This document shows positions 27,884-36,642 of a stretch of 64,000 bases of DNA, one piece after another. The stretch covers positions 1 to 64,000 of the forward strand of contig JBGPGE010000012.1 of NCBI GenBank assembly GCA_041483675.1, written 5' to 3'. The stretch comes from 2-12-FULL-60-19 sp041483675. GTDB taxonomy: Bacteria; Desulfobacterota; Binatia; UBA9968. The notes below the pieces were generated by a model, which saw only the letters and a program-made list of their open reading frames with translations, made no database searches and was not told the origin of the DNA. Position 1 is the stretch's first letter. The number at the start of each line of letters is the position of its first letter. Made by a program: the position numbers and the translations under genes.

Positions 27884-28345
27884 ATGAGCGAGAGACTTAG
27901 CTGGGATCAGTATTTTATGACCATCACCCGGCAGGTGGCGGAGCGCTCGACCTGCAGCCGGGCTAAGGTCGGCGCGGTCATCGTCCGCGAGAAGAGCATC
28001 CTCGCCACCGGCTACAACGGCGCGCCGGCGGGCATGCCGCACTGCACCGAGGCGGGCTGCCTGATTTACGAATCCAAGACGCCTAACGGCGACACCGAAG
28101 AAAACTGCTTTCGCACGATCCACGCCGAGATCAACGCCATCGCGCAGGCGGCCAAGAACGGCGCGAGCATCAAGGACGCCGCGATCTATATCACCCACAC
28201 CCCCTGTATCCACTGCCTCAAGGTGCTGGTCAACACCGGCATCCGCGACATCTACTACGAGCGCCCCTACAAGCTCCACACGCTGGAGGAGATCCTCCGC
28301 CTCACGAAAGTGCATCTGGAAAAAGTCGACTCACCGCAAAAATAG
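27884..28345 (+). CDS. dCMP/cytidine deaminase family (ComEB-like)
   Basis: Zinc-dependent deaminase that should turn dCMP into dUMP for thymidylate supply. The 153 residues have the catalytic HAEINAI motif (about residue 80) and PCIHC (about 106-110), giving the full His/Cys/Cys zinc set. An extra Cys/His-rich stretch (HCTEAGCLIYE) is typical of the dCMP deaminase branch. The start has a perfect AGGAGG site 7 bases upstream. It is followed by a strong two-way terminator. Confidence 0.92.
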   Translation: MSERLSWDQYFMTITRQVAERSTCSRAKVGAVIVREKSILATGYNGAPAGMPHCTEAGCLIYESKTPNGDTEENCFRTIHAEINAIAQAAKNGASIKDAAIYITHTPCIHCLKVLVNTGIRDIYYERPYKLHTLEEILRLTKVHLEKVDSPQK

Positions 28346-28376
28346 AAAAGGGGCGGGGAAAACTCCCCGCCCTTTT
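28346..28376. terminator. Bidirectional terminator between dCMP deaminase and atpE
   Basis: Stem GGGCGGGGA (28351-28359) with TCCCCGCCC (28364-28372), loop AAAC. AAAA lies upstream and TTTT downstream, so it can end both the plus-strand deaminase and the minus-strand atp genes. Confidence 0.85.
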
Positions 28377-28399
28377 CGTGCCTCCAACCGCTCGCGCGG

Positions 28400-28729
28400 T
28401 TAGATTTTTCCCTGCAAGAGAAAGGCGATCACGAAGCCGTACAATGCCAAGGCTTCGATGAAGGCCAAGCCCAGGATCAGCGGCAGAAAGATTCTGTCCG
28501 CCGCGTTCGGGTTGCGCCCGATGCTCTCCATCGCAGCCGCGGCCACGCGCCCCTGGCCCAAAGCGGCGCCGAAAGCCGCAATCGCGATGGCCAACCCGGC
28601 GGCGATAGCGATCGCCACCTTCGCACCGGAGTCGGCCGGCGCCGCCGCGGCAGCCTCGACCGCCATCGCCACCCCTGAGTACAGGAATGTCAGAGCGGTC
28701 GCCGCCATCGATAACAGTAGCTTCTTCAT
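28400..28729 (-). CDS. atpE: ATP synthase subunit c
   Basis: Rotor-ring subunit of the Fo motor, 109 residues, longer than the usual 75-90 because of an N-terminal signal-like segment (MKKLLLSMAATALTFLY then VAMA). Two membrane helices are linked by the polar loop ESIGRNPNA. The glycine/alanine-rich first helix and the ion-carrying Glu in LGLAFIEALALYG are present. Glu is followed by Ala-Leu rather than Ser/Thr, which suggests protons rather than sodium. It is last in hemL-atpZ-atpI-atpB-atpE. Confidence 0.96.
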   Translation of the reverse strand: MKKLLLSMAATALTFLYSGVAMAVEAAAAAPADSGAKVAIAIAAGLAIAIAAFGAALGQGRVAAAAMESIGRNPNAADRIFLPLILGLAFIEALALYGFVIAFLLQGKI

Positions 28730-28801
28730 CTCACTCCTCCTTTCCAGCGGGACGATATTTTTCCTCTCATCTCTCCTCTACCACCGCGCATGATCACCCG
28801 C

Positions 28802-29557
28802 TTAATGCTCGTGACTGACAGCCAAAGCGACATAGATTACGCTCAAAACCGTAAAGACAAATGCCTGGATCAGAGAAACCAACGCGCCGAGCGCGTAGAA
28901 CAGCACCGGCACCCCGACCTTGGTCAGATGAATGAACGCCTCCATCACCTGGTGGTCGCCGAACATGTTGCCGAACAGCCGGAGCGAGAGCGACAACGGG
29001 CGAAAAAGGTGCGAGGAGCCCTCGAGCACGAAGAAAAACAGGCACGACACCAGAAGCAACGGGACAAACGCCAGGGTCAGGATCTTTTTGTTCGTCGAGG
29101 GTAGCGAGGTCATCGGGCCCATGAACTGCTTCATGTAGCCCAGGCCGTGCTCTCTAAAACCAAAATAATTATAGGCGACGAAAGAGATCAACGCCAGCCC
29201 CAGGTTGGTGTTGAGATTGCTGGTCGGCGGCACAAATCCCGGCACCAGACCGATCAGATTGGCGAACAAGATAAATAGAAAAAAGCTGCCGAACAGCGGC
29301 ACGTACTTTCTCCCCCTCTTGCCGATGACGCCGTCGCTCAGCGACACCACCAGCCCCACCAGCAGCTCCATCAGGTTTCTCACGCTGAGCCCCGCCTCGG
29401 GAACGATTGCGTCCGCGCTCCGCGCCAGCGCGCGCCGGGCGGCCGCGGCCAACAGCACGAGCACGACCATGACGAACAGCGCGGTGAAGTTGTGCTCCGC
29501 CAGCGCGCTGATCGGAAAGGGTAAAGCCGAGTACCAGGTGAAAGCATGCTCCATCAC
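28802..29557 (-). CDS. atpB: ATP synthase subunit a
   Basis: Fo stator channel subunit, 251 residues with five or six hydrophobic helices. The essential arginine is in SLSLRLFGNMFGDH, and the helix GALVSLIQAFVFTVLSVIYV ends the protein. A short N-terminal EHAFTWYSALPFP segment is typical. Its ATG overlaps the atpI stop by 4 bases, showing translational coupling, and atpE follows after 72 bases. Confidence 0.97.
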   Translation of the reverse strand: MMEHAFTWYSALPFPISALAEHNFTALFVMVVLVLLAAAARRALARSADAIVPEAGLSVRNLMELLVGLVVSLSDGVIGKRGRKYVPLFGSFFLFILFANLIGLVPGFVPPTSNLNTNLGLALISFVAYNYFGFREHGLGYMKQFMGPMTSLPSTNKKILTLAFVPLLLVSCLFFFVLEGSSHLFRPLSLSLRLFGNMFGDHQVMEAFIHLTKVGVPVLFYALGALVSLIQAFVFTVLSVIYVALAVSHEH

Positions 29558-29916
29558 ACACCTGCCTTGACGCCGGAGTAGAGCGCTTCGATCACGATCG
29601 CCGGCAAAAGCGTCGAAAAGCCGAGCGCAAAAGAGAGAACCTCGAAGTCGAAGCGGAAAAACAATAGTGTGAGCAGGCCGAGGAAGACCGCCAGCTTGAG
29701 GAATAAGAGCGCCATGCCCGTCCGCACTCTCCCCTTATCGGCCAGCGGGGCCAGCGCCCAGCGCACGCCGAAGCTCAACAGAAAAAAATTCAGCGCCATG
29801 AAGCCGCCCCCGAGAAGAAAAGCCTTAGGCTCCAGAAACTTAAACGGCGCGAGACCGATCCACAAGATCGCCAGCAGAGTCACGTGCCACATTTCGATGC
29901 GCCACACGCTGCTCAT
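29554..29916 (-). CDS. atpI: ATP synthase subunit I-like protein
   Basis: A 120-residue membrane protein with four hydrophobic segments. It sits exactly where AtpI occurs, overlapping both the upstream atpZ-like gene and atpB by 4 bases. AtpI proteins help c-ring assembly or stability. The sequence is poorly conserved, as usual for the family, so the call rests on topology and position. Confidence 0.75.
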   Translation of the reverse strand: MSSVWRIEMWHVTLLAILWIGLAPFKFLEPKAFLLGGGFMALNFFLLSFGVRWALAPLADKGRVRTGMALLFLKLAVFLGLLTLLFFRFDFEVLSFALGFSTLLPAIVIEALYSGVKAGV

Positions 29917-30167
29917 GGGTTCTCTTTGCTAAAGCGTCTTACCCACTGGATCAGCTGGACCACGGCGAAAAAAAAACCGCCGAACGCCATCGCGATCAGG
30001 AGCCAGGGGGCGGTGCCGAAATAGCCGTCCAACAGGTAACCGACCACAAGCCCGGCGAAAATCGTGCTGGGAAACTGAATCCCGATAGCGGCGTACTTGG
30101 CGATTCTGACGAAACGGGCGGGGCTCCGATCTGCGGGCTCCTCCGGCGGTTCCCCTTCGCGGCTCAC
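29913..30167 (-). CDS. atpZ: AtpZ/AtpI-family small membrane protein
   Basis: An 84-residue protein: a charged N-terminus (SREGEPPEEPADRSPARF) and two membrane helices with GIQFPSTIFAGLVVGYLLD and a C-terminal FFFAVVQLIQWVRR, the AtpZ pattern. AtpZ and AtpI together act as a Mg/Ca-linked accessory of ATP synthase in some bacteria. It overlaps atpI by 4 bases. Confidence 0.8.
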   Translation of the reverse strand: MSREGEPPEEPADRSPARFVRIAKYAAIGIQFPSTIFAGLVVGYLLDGYFGTAPWLLIAMAFGGFFFAVVQLIQWVRRFSKENP

Positions 30168-30201
30168 TGCTGAAACCCTCTACCAGGAAACGCCCATAGG
30201 G

Positions 30202-31497
30202 TCAACCTGAGGATTCTCCTCGGGCCCAATGATCGAAAGCCGCGACGGTCGCCTCTATGTCTGCGGCGCTGTGGCTGAGCGACAGAAACGCCGCTTCAAA
30301 CTGTGACGGCGGCCAGTAGATTCCTTGATCCAGCAGGCCGTGAAAAAACCTTGCGAATCGCGCCATATCCGAGCGGCGCGCGTCTGCGACGGTGCGCACC
30401 GCCACCGGGCCGAAAAAGAGTGTCAGCATCGAACCCTGCCGGTTCACTACGCCTGGAATGTTGTGCCGGCGAAGAACGGTCTCGAAGCCTTCTTGCAGCG
30501 CCCTCCCTTTGGCTTCAAGCTCCTTATAAACGCCGGGTCGAGAGAGCTCTTCTAACGTCACAAGGCCCGCCGCAACCGCCAATGGATTGCCCGAGAGTGT
30601 GCCTGCCTGATAGACCGGCCCCTCGGGCGCGAGCAGATCCATAATCGCCGCATTGCCGCCAAACGCGCCGAGCGGCAGACCGCCGCCAAGGATCTTTCCC
30701 AGACAGGTGAGGTCGGGGCGAATATTGAATAACTCCTGCGCGCCGCCGCGCGCCACGCGAAAGCCGGTTATCACCTCGTCGAAGATCAACAGCGCCCCAT
30801 GGCGGGCGGTCAGATCGCTGAGCGCCGTCAGAAAGCCCGGCGCCGGCGAAATCACGCCCATGTTGCCGCAGACGGGCTCGACGATCGCCGCTGCGATGGA
30901 CCGCCCTTGTTCTGCAAAAAGACGCTCAAGGCCGGCCGCGTCGTTGAAGTCCGCGACGATCGTCTCCGCTGTGAACGACGGCGGCACGCCGGCGCTGTCG
31001 GGCAAGGCGAGCGTCGCCACGCCGGAGCCGGCCCGCGCCAGCAGCCCGTCGGAGTGGCCGTGGTAACAGCCGTCGAATTTAACGATCTTGGTCCGTCCCG
31101 AGGCCGCCCGCGCCAGGCGTATCGCGCTCATCGCCGCCTCAGTGCCCGAGCTGACGAGCCGGAGCTTTTCGATCGACGGAAAGCGCTCGCCGACCAACTC
31201 CGCCAGCTCCACCTCGCGCGCCGTGGGGGCGCCGAAGCTCGTCCCGCCTTCCAGCGTCCGTTTGAGCGCGCCGACCACCGGCGGGGGCGCGTGCCCCAGA
31301 ATCAGCGGCCCCCAGGAGCAGACAAAGTCGATGTACTCCTTCCCGTCCGCGTCATAGAGCCGCGAGCCGGCGCCGCGCTCGATGAAACGGGGATCGCCGC
31401 CCACCGCGCGCCACGCCCGCACCGGGCTGTTCACGCCGCCGGGAATTTTTTTTTTCGCCCGCTCGTACAGCGCGCCGGATTTTTTTGAAGCCGTCAT
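30202..31497 (-). CDS. hemL: Glutamate-1-semialdehyde 2,1-aminomutase
   Basis: Makes 5-aminolevulinate for haem by the C5 pathway. The 431 residues are a class III PLP aminotransferase. Seen: KKIPGGVNSPVRAWRAVGG near the start, LVSSGTEAAMSAIRLARA, the Asp motif LLIFDEVITGFRVA, the Schiff-base lysine in LTCLGKILGGGLPLGAFGG, and YQAGTLSGNPLA. AGGAAAAA precedes the ATG. It lies 34 bases upstream of atpZ on the same strand, so it may share transcripts with the Fo genes. Confidence 0.96.
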   Translation of the reverse strand: MTASKKSGALYERAKKKIPGGVNSPVRAWRAVGGDPRFIERGAGSRLYDADGKEYIDFVCSWGPLILGHAPPPVVGALKRTLEGGTSFGAPTAREVELAELVGERFPSIEKLRLVSSGTEAAMSAIRLARAASGRTKIVKFDGCYHGHSDGLLARAGSGVATLALPDSAGVPPSFTAETIVADFNDAAGLERLFAEQGRSIAAAIVEPVCGNMGVISPAPGFLTALSDLTARHGALLIFDEVITGFRVARGGAQELFNIRPDLTCLGKILGGGLPLGAFGGNAAIMDLLAPEGPVYQAGTLSGNPLAVAAGLVTLEELSRPGVYKELEAKGRALQEGFETVLRRHNIPGVVNRQGSMLTLFFGPVAVRTVADARRSDMARFARFFHGLLDQGIYWPPSQFEAAFLSLSHSAADIEATVAAFDHWARGESSG

Positions 31498-31923
31498 TTT
31501 GTTTTTCCTAACACCCTGGCTAAAATTCTGTCAAGCTGCGCGCGCTGCGAGAGGAAAATTTCTTTGTGAATTTTTTTCTTGCATTGCGGTATGAAAAGGT
31601 TTATGAAAATCTGCTCGCAGTGATCCGGATCGCTTCAGCCTCCGTTGATCTGCTCCTTGCTGCAAGCGCTATTCGGCACAGGATGCGATAGTCGCCGTGA
31701 AGCTCAGCTTCGCTCAACTCTCCGGTGTCTCTGACAAGGAGTAATTGGGCCGCCAAGCCCGTCAGGCGTGCTTGTTTATACTGTTGTTAAAAATGATACG
31801 CAAGGTGGCCGGCGCTGCTGGCTTTTTTGAGTTATCCACAGATGTGGATAACGTTGTTTGTAACTCTTGGCGCTTTTCTCTCTGGAAAACAATAGGTTAG
31901 CTTGGATTTGGATGGGGCTGGCG
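31498..31923. other. dnaA upstream region
   Basis: A 426-base gap between the divergent hemL and dnaA genes, without a credible coding frame. It holds two perfect inverted DnaA boxes (31832-31851) and AT-rich stretches near 31555-31610 and 31770-31800. It likely contains both the hemL and dnaA promoters, though no clear -35/-10 pair stands out. Confidence 0.55.
31832..31851. promoter_or_regulatory. Two inverted perfect DnaA boxes before dnaA
   Basis: TTATCCACA (31832-31840) and its complement TGTGGATAA (31843-31851) are separated by two bases. Both match the consensus TTATNCACA exactly. They lie about 73-92 bases before the dnaA start, fitting autoregulation or an origin sub-region. Confidence 0.85.
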
Positions 31924-33249
31924 ATGGACGAGCTTTGGGAAGGGGTCTTGCCGCAACTCCGGGAGCGGCTTGGAACGCAGAATTTCGAGACCTGGATCAA
32001 GCCCATCCGTGCAAAATCGCCTGCCAGCGACGAGCTGGCGCTGGAGGTCCCGAATAAGTTTTTCCGCGACTGGCTGGCGGAACATTTTCTCGCATCGATC
32101 CAAGAGCTTCTGGCGCAGGCCGCGCAACGAACCGTCAAGGTTTCGCTGAGCGTCAACCAACACCTCCCGCCGGGCGCCGTCGCGCCGAAAAGAGTCGAAC
32201 GGGAGAGTATAAAGCCGCAAAGAGTCAGCAACCTCATCCCGAAGTACAACTTTGAGAATTTCGTCGTCGGCGCCAGCAACCAGTTCGCTCACGCGGCGTC
32301 GCTTGCCGTAGCGAACCAGCCGGGCGACCACTACAATCCGCTCTTCATCTACGGCGGCGTCGGCCTGGGGAAGACTCATTTGATCAATGCCATCGGCCAC
32401 CGGATCGTCGAGCGGCGGCCCGGTCTTAAGGTCTTTTATCTTAGCTCCGAAGCGTTCATGAACGAGCTTATTGCTTCGCTGCGCCGGGACAAGATGGATG
32501 AATTCAGGACCCGATTTCGCAACAGCGACGTGCTGATCCTCGACGACGTTCAGTTCATCGCCGGCAAGGAGCGCACCCAGGAGGAGTTTTTCCACACGTT
32601 CAATAGCCTCTATGAGTCGCACAAGCAGATTATCCTTACATCGGATAAATTCCCCAAGGAAATCTCCGATCTCGAAGATCGCCTGCGCAACCGGTTTGAG
32701 TGGGGACTGATCGCCGATATCCAGCCGCCCGATGTTGAGACGCGGGTCGCTATCCTGCAGAAAAAGGCCGAAATAGAGGCGGTTCCGCTGCCGCACGATG
32801 TCGCGATCTTTCTCGCTTCCAACATCGACTCCAACGTGCGCGAGCTCGAAGGCTCGCTGACCCGCCTCGGCGCCTTCGCATCGCTCACCAAGACCCAGAT
32901 CACGGTGGAACTCGCCAAAGAAGTGCTGCACAACACTCTGAAGGGCAACCAGAGAGAGGTGACGGTCGAGAGCATCCAGAAGACGATCTGCGACTATTTC
33001 AACCTCAAGGTCGGCGATCTAAAGGCCAAAAGAAGAACCAAGAACATCGCTTTGCCGCGTCAGCTGGCGATGTACCTTTGCCGCAAATACACCTCGACCT
33101 CATTCCCGTCCATTGGAGACAAGTTCGGGGGGCGAGACCACTCTACGGTCATTCACGCCACCAAGACAATTGAGAAAAAGATCAAGGCAGATCCACAGAT
33201 GTCGGCGACCATTGAGAAGCTGGAGAAAAATATCAGCGCCAGGAAATAG
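31924..33249 (+). CDS. dnaA: Chromosomal replication initiator DnaA
   Basis: AAA+ protein that binds DnaA boxes and melts oriC. It has 441 residues from the ATG at 31924 (MDELWEGVLPQLRERLG), which matches the domain I start and follows a GGGG site; a TTG 57 bases upstream would extend it. Domain I (1-80), a short linker, and domain III with Walker A GGVGLGKTH (about 144-152) and LILDDVQFIAGKERTQEEFF follow. The domain IV DNA-binding signature GGRDHSTVIHATKTIEKK is at the end. dnaN follows after 219 bases. Confidence 0.97.
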   Translation: MDELWEGVLPQLRERLGTQNFETWIKPIRAKSPASDELALEVPNKFFRDWLAEHFLASIQELLAQAAQRTVKVSLSVNQHLPPGAVAPKRVERESIKPQRVSNLIPKYNFENFVVGASNQFAHAASLAVANQPGDHYNPLFIYGGVGLGKTHLINAIGHRIVERRPGLKVFYLSSEAFMNELIASLRRDKMDEFRTRFRNSDVLILDDVQFIAGKERTQEEFFHTFNSLYESHKQIILTSDKFPKEISDLEDRLRNRFEWGLIADIQPPDVETRVAILQKKAEIEAVPLPHDVAIFLASNIDSNVRELEGSLTRLGAFASLTKTQITVELAKEVLHNTLKGNQREVTVESIQKTICDYFNLKVGDLKAKRRTKNIALPRQLAMYLCRKYTSTSFPSIGDKFGGRDHSTVIHATKTIEKKIKADPQMSATIEKLEKNISARK

Positions 33250-33468
33250 TGGACGAAGCTGTGAATACCAATGGTCGCTTTGTGTCGGATTGCGCGCCTG
33301 ATGGCGAAAATGTCGACTGCCTGTGAAGAGCGGGTATAACCATCTCGGTTTGTGCACAGGGGAAGATAACTAAAAAGACGACGGAATATAAGGTTGTCAA
33401 CAGAATCCACAGGACCTATTATTACTACTGGGTATTTTAACTAGAAAGTAGATATAGAAGAGGGGTGT
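33250..33468. other. Candidate oriC between dnaA and dnaN
   Basis: Degenerate DnaA boxes at 33260-33268 (TGTGAATAC, reverse), 33350-33358 (TTGTGCACA), 33394-33402 (TTGTCAACA) and 33403-33411 (GAATCCACA). The last is followed by GGAC and then a run of trinucleotides CTA-TTA-TTA-CTA-CTG (33416-33430), the DnaA-trio layout known from Bacillus subtilis. An AT-rich stretch (33420-33460) precedes the dnaN ribosome binding site. The function is inferred. Confidence 0.6.
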
Positions 33469-34575
33469 ATGGAGTTTAGAGCCAAGCGGGATGAGTTCCT
33501 CGCCGCGCTATATTGGACGCAGGGGATTGTGGAGCGGCGTAATACCATGCCGATCCTGTCCAACGTCCTGTTGGAGTGTCGCGGTGGAGGGATATATGTG
33601 ACGGCGACGGATCTCGAAGTCGGGTTTCGGGGAAAACTGGAAGGGGAGGTGGTGCGCGAAGGCACAGCGACGGCGAACGCAAAGAAATTGTACGAGATCG
33701 TGCGTGAAGCGCCCGCGGACACGCTTCAACTCAAGCGGCTGGAAAACGAGTGGGTGGAGGTGAAAAGCGGGAAGTCGGTGTTTAAAATCGTCGGTTTGGA
33801 TGCGCGCGAATTCCCGCAGTTTCCTAAGTTTGACGGCGAGCAGCTTACGAGTGTGCCAGCGACGGTCGTGCGCGAGATGGTGGAGCGGACGATCTTTGCG
33901 GTGTCGACTGACGAGACGCGTTATAATCTAAACGGCGTGTTTATCGAGCAGTCGCGGGACGGCAAGGTGAGGATGGTGGCTACCGACGGCCATCGCCTGG
34001 CGTTGATCGAGAAGTCGGTTGGCGCGTTAGGATTAAGTAAGGGGGTCATCCTGCCGCGCAAGGGGTTAGGAGAGTTAAGGCGACTGGTCGAGGGGGTGGA
34101 AGATGGTTTAGTTTCCCTCGGATTTAAAGAAAATATGGCGCTCGTCACGAAGGATAACATGGAGCTTTTCATGCGGTTGATCGAGGGGGATTTTCCGGAT
34201 TACACCAAGGTGATTCCAAAGGAAAATCCTTATGTCGCGAAGATCGACCAGGATGAATTTCTGCACGCCTTAAGGCGTGTGTCGATCTTATCCAGCGAGC
34301 GTTACAAGGGGATTAAAGTCGATTTTAAATCGGGCAAGGTGCTTGTTTCGGCAAGCAATCCGGATTTGGGGGAGGCGGTCGAAGAGATCGAGGTTGAGTA
34401 CGACGGCAAGGCTTTATCCGTGGGTTTTAACGCCCGCTATCTGCTGGATGTGCTGGCGGTATTCGGCGGCGGCGGCGAGGTCGATGTTCTCCTGAAAGAT
34501 GAAGTCAGTCCGAGTGTCGTGCGCAAAAGCGGCGATGAAGAATATCTCTACGTCGTCATGCCGATGCGACTATAA
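33469..34575 (+). CDS. dnaN: DNA polymerase III sliding clamp (beta)
   Basis: Ring-shaped processivity factor, 368 residues, with three clamp domains. MEFRAKRDEFLAALYWTQGIVERRNTMPILSN spans the first, FKIVGLDAREFPQFP and MVATDGHRLALIE are the domain-2 signatures, and LLDVLAVFGGGGEVDVLL with VVMPMRL ends the third, as usual. GAGGGG lies 6-7 bases before the ATG. It is followed by a terminator and then by an opposed EamA gene instead of recF. Confidence 0.97.
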   Translation: MEFRAKRDEFLAALYWTQGIVERRNTMPILSNVLLECRGGGIYVTATDLEVGFRGKLEGEVVREGTATANAKKLYEIVREAPADTLQLKRLENEWVEVKSGKSVFKIVGLDAREFPQFPKFDGEQLTSVPATVVREMVERTIFAVSTDETRYNLNGVFIEQSRDGKVRMVATDGHRLALIEKSVGALGLSKGVILPRKGLGELRRLVEGVEDGLVSLGFKENMALVTKDNMELFMRLIEGDFPDYTKVIPKENPYVAKIDQDEFLHALRRVSILSSERYKGIKVDFKSGKVLVSASNPDLGEAVEEIEVEYDGKALSVGFNARYLLDVLAVFGGGGEVDVLLKDEVSPSVVRKSGDEEYLYVVMPMRL

Positions 34576-34612
34576 CTAGCTGGTCCTACCCTACGCAAAG
34601 GGCCGTTAACAT

Positions 34613-34641
34613 CCTGCCGTCACGCCGTGGCGGGTTTTATT
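34613..34641 (+). terminator. Terminator after dnaN
   Basis: An 8-bp stem, CCTGCCGT (34613-34620) with GTGGCGGG or its G-U variants (34627-34634), loop CACGCC, is followed by TTTTATT. It is 37 bases past the dnaN stop and suits the plus strand. Confidence 0.6.
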
Positions 34642-34652
34642 CCTCCCTGTTG

Positions 34653-35537
34653 TTATTCCCTCGTGCCGATGATAACGCCGGCGATAATCGCGAATCCTCC
34701 GAAGAGTTGGTAAGGGTAAATCGTCTCGCCGAGAAAAATCACCGCCAGCAACGCCGCGCACAGCGGAAGCAGATTATAAGCGAGGCTCGCCCGGCTCGGG
34801 CCGAACGTCCGGATAGAGCGGTTCCACAGCAAAAAAGAGAGAAAAGAAGGGAATACTCCGAGATAAAGAAACGCGAGCAGGACATCCCGCCGCCAGATGT
34901 CGGCGGGTCTCAGTTGCAACTCGATAAACGCGGCGGGCATCAGGAGAAAAGCGCCGATAATAGTCGTAATCGAGGTCAGAGCGAGCGGCGAGAGAAGCTG
35001 CATCATCGGTTTGGCCATCACCATGTAAAATCCCCACAGTCCGGTGGCGAAAAAGATGACGATATCCCCCGGGTTGAAGTTAAACTGCAAGAAAACATCG
35101 AGCGATCCTCTACTCACGATCCACACCACGCCGGCAAGGGAAATCAACACCCCGAAAAAACGCCGCCGCGTCAGCTTCTCGCCGATCAGCAGCCGGGCGA
35201 TCAGCGCCGTCGTCACGGGCGTGGTTGAGTTCACCAGCGTCGCGTTGGTCGCGCTGGTGTATCCAAGCCCGATGTAGAGGACGGCGTTGAAGGCAAAGAC
35301 GCCGGTGATGCTCATGAGAATCAGCGAAACGAGCGTGCGGGGCGGCGGCCACTCCTTTCGGTAAAGCAAGAGCGGAAGTAGAATCAGGGCGGAGACGACA
35401 AAGCGGCCGGCGTTCAGCGTCCACGGCGGGACGATGCCCACCAGGGCCTTGCCGACAATAAAGTTACTGCTCCAAAAGAGCGGGGGTAGAACCAGGCACA
35501 GATAGGCGGTGGCGGAAGGGCGGTTGGGTGTCTCCAC
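34653..35537 (-). CDS. EamA/DMT-family transporter
   Basis: A 294-residue membrane protein with ten hydrophobic helices in two repeated EamA halves (LFWSSNFIVGKALVG at the start of the first, GLWGFYMVMAKPMM opening the second). Each half ends in the typical glycine-rich helix (FFGVLISLAGVVWI and LFGGFAIIAGVIIG). Family members export amino acids, nucleosides or other metabolites; the substrate cannot be told. It starts with GTG and is convergent with dnaN. Confidence 0.9.
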   Translation of the reverse strand: METPNRPSATAYLCLVLPPLFWSSNFIVGKALVGIVPPWTLNAGRFVVSALILLPLLLYRKEWPPPRTLVSLILMSITGVFAFNAVLYIGLGYTSATNATLVNSTTPVTTALIARLLIGEKLTRRRFFGVLISLAGVVWIVSRGSLDVFLQFNFNPGDIVIFFATGLWGFYMVMAKPMMQLLSPLALTSITTIIGAFLLMPAAFIELQLRPADIWRRDVLLAFLYLGVFPSFLSFLLWNRSIRTFGPSRASLAYNLLPLCAALLAVIFLGETIYPYQLFGGFAIIAGVIIGTRE

Positions 35538-35573
35538 TAGGCCGTCACAATCGGGTTGCGCTGTTTCGAGAAA

Positions 35574-36536
35574 CTACCCCACGGTAATTTTTGCGAAGAG
35601 ATCGTCCACGGCCATCTTGGCGCCGATCATGCCCTGCTCGTAGGAGTATTGCATGAGGGTTTCGAGATTCTTCCGGTTGGCCTCGCTCAAACCGTAAATC
35701 CAAGGGTCCTGCCCGAGGATATCTTCCTGCTCTTCGAGCGCATGGCGAAACCAGGCGAGCGGCACGCGCCGCGGGTTCTCCATTCGCTTGTAAGCCGCTT
35801 GCTTTGCTTTCTCAAACGCCTGGAAAAGGCTCGTCGGCACCCACGGGTAGCGCTCGACGACATCGAGCTTGATCGCCGTCGTGTGCATGATGGGGAAGAT
35901 ACCGGTTCGTTTGTAATAATCGATTTCCAGCTCCTTGTAGTTCGGAAAGAGGCGGCCAACCCTCGGATCTCGGTCGAGAATCGGCTGGATCAGCTCCGGA
36001 TGGATCAGCGCGTCGAGTTCTCCCTCCGCCACCATGCGCTCGACGCTTTTCCCGGAAGCAATCATTTGCAGCGAGAGTTCGCGCGGCAGGCTCAGCTCGA
36101 TCTCTTCCTCGTCTTGTTTGTACCACTCGATCTTTCGGTGAGGCACCTGGAATTCGTGTTCGAGAATCCCGCGGACCCAGAGATTGCTGGTGGCGGAGTA
36201 GTTGCGCAGCCCTACCTTGCGGCCGATCAAATCCGTCGGCTTGTGGATGCCTTTACCGACGTTGATGAAGACAAAGCCGTGGCGGAAGCGGCGGTGGAGA
36301 AAAACCGGAATCGCGACGAAAGGGAGGCTACGATACCTCGCGGCCAGGTAGTTGGACATGGAGAGTTCGGCCACGTCGAACTCGTGTCCGCGGATCATGC
36401 GCCAGTGGCGGATGTCGGAGGTCATATCCGTCAAGACCGTCAGCTCGATGCCGTCGGGCTTGACGCTGCCTTCGATCAGCGGCCGGACGATTTCATAGTC
36501 GCCGCAAGCCAGGGTCAAGTGGAGATCTTTCGACAT
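35574..36536 (-). CDS. 4,5-dihydroxyphthalate decarboxylase-like protein
   Basis: A 320-residue protein resembling the Pht5 group, which has a periplasmic-binding-protein fold: LTLACGDYEIVRPLIEGSVKPDGIEL at the N-terminus, FDVAELSMSNYLAA, and FVFINVGKGIHKPTDLIGRKVG. No signal peptide is seen, so it is probably cytoplasmic. Known members decarboxylate 4,5-dihydroxyphthalate in phthalate breakdown, but many homologues in such genomes are uncharacterised. It is divergent from the substrate-binding protein at 36643 with a 106-base gap between. Confidence 0.82.
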   Translation of the reverse strand: MSKDLHLTLACGDYEIVRPLIEGSVKPDGIELTVLTDMTSDIRHWRMIRGHEFDVAELSMSNYLAARYRSLPFVAIPVFLHRRFRHGFVFINVGKGIHKPTDLIGRKVGLRNYSATSNLWVRGILEHEFQVPHRKIEWYKQDEEEIELSLPRELSLQMIASGKSVERMVAEGELDALIHPELIQPILDRDPRVGRLFPNYKELEIDYYKRTGIFPIMHTTAIKLDVVERYPWVPTSLFQAFEKAKQAAYKRMENPRRVPLAWFRHALEEQEDILGQDPWIYGLSEANRKNLETLMQYSYEQGMIGAKMAVDDLFAKITVG

Positions 36537-36642
36537 GCGGTCTATCTACCACGCTTCCGAGAGCTTTTCCAAATTGCGCGGCGGCCTTCCTTTTTCGCGC
36601 GGAAAATTGTAGATTGCGCTCGTCGGTCGGAAGGAGAAAGCT

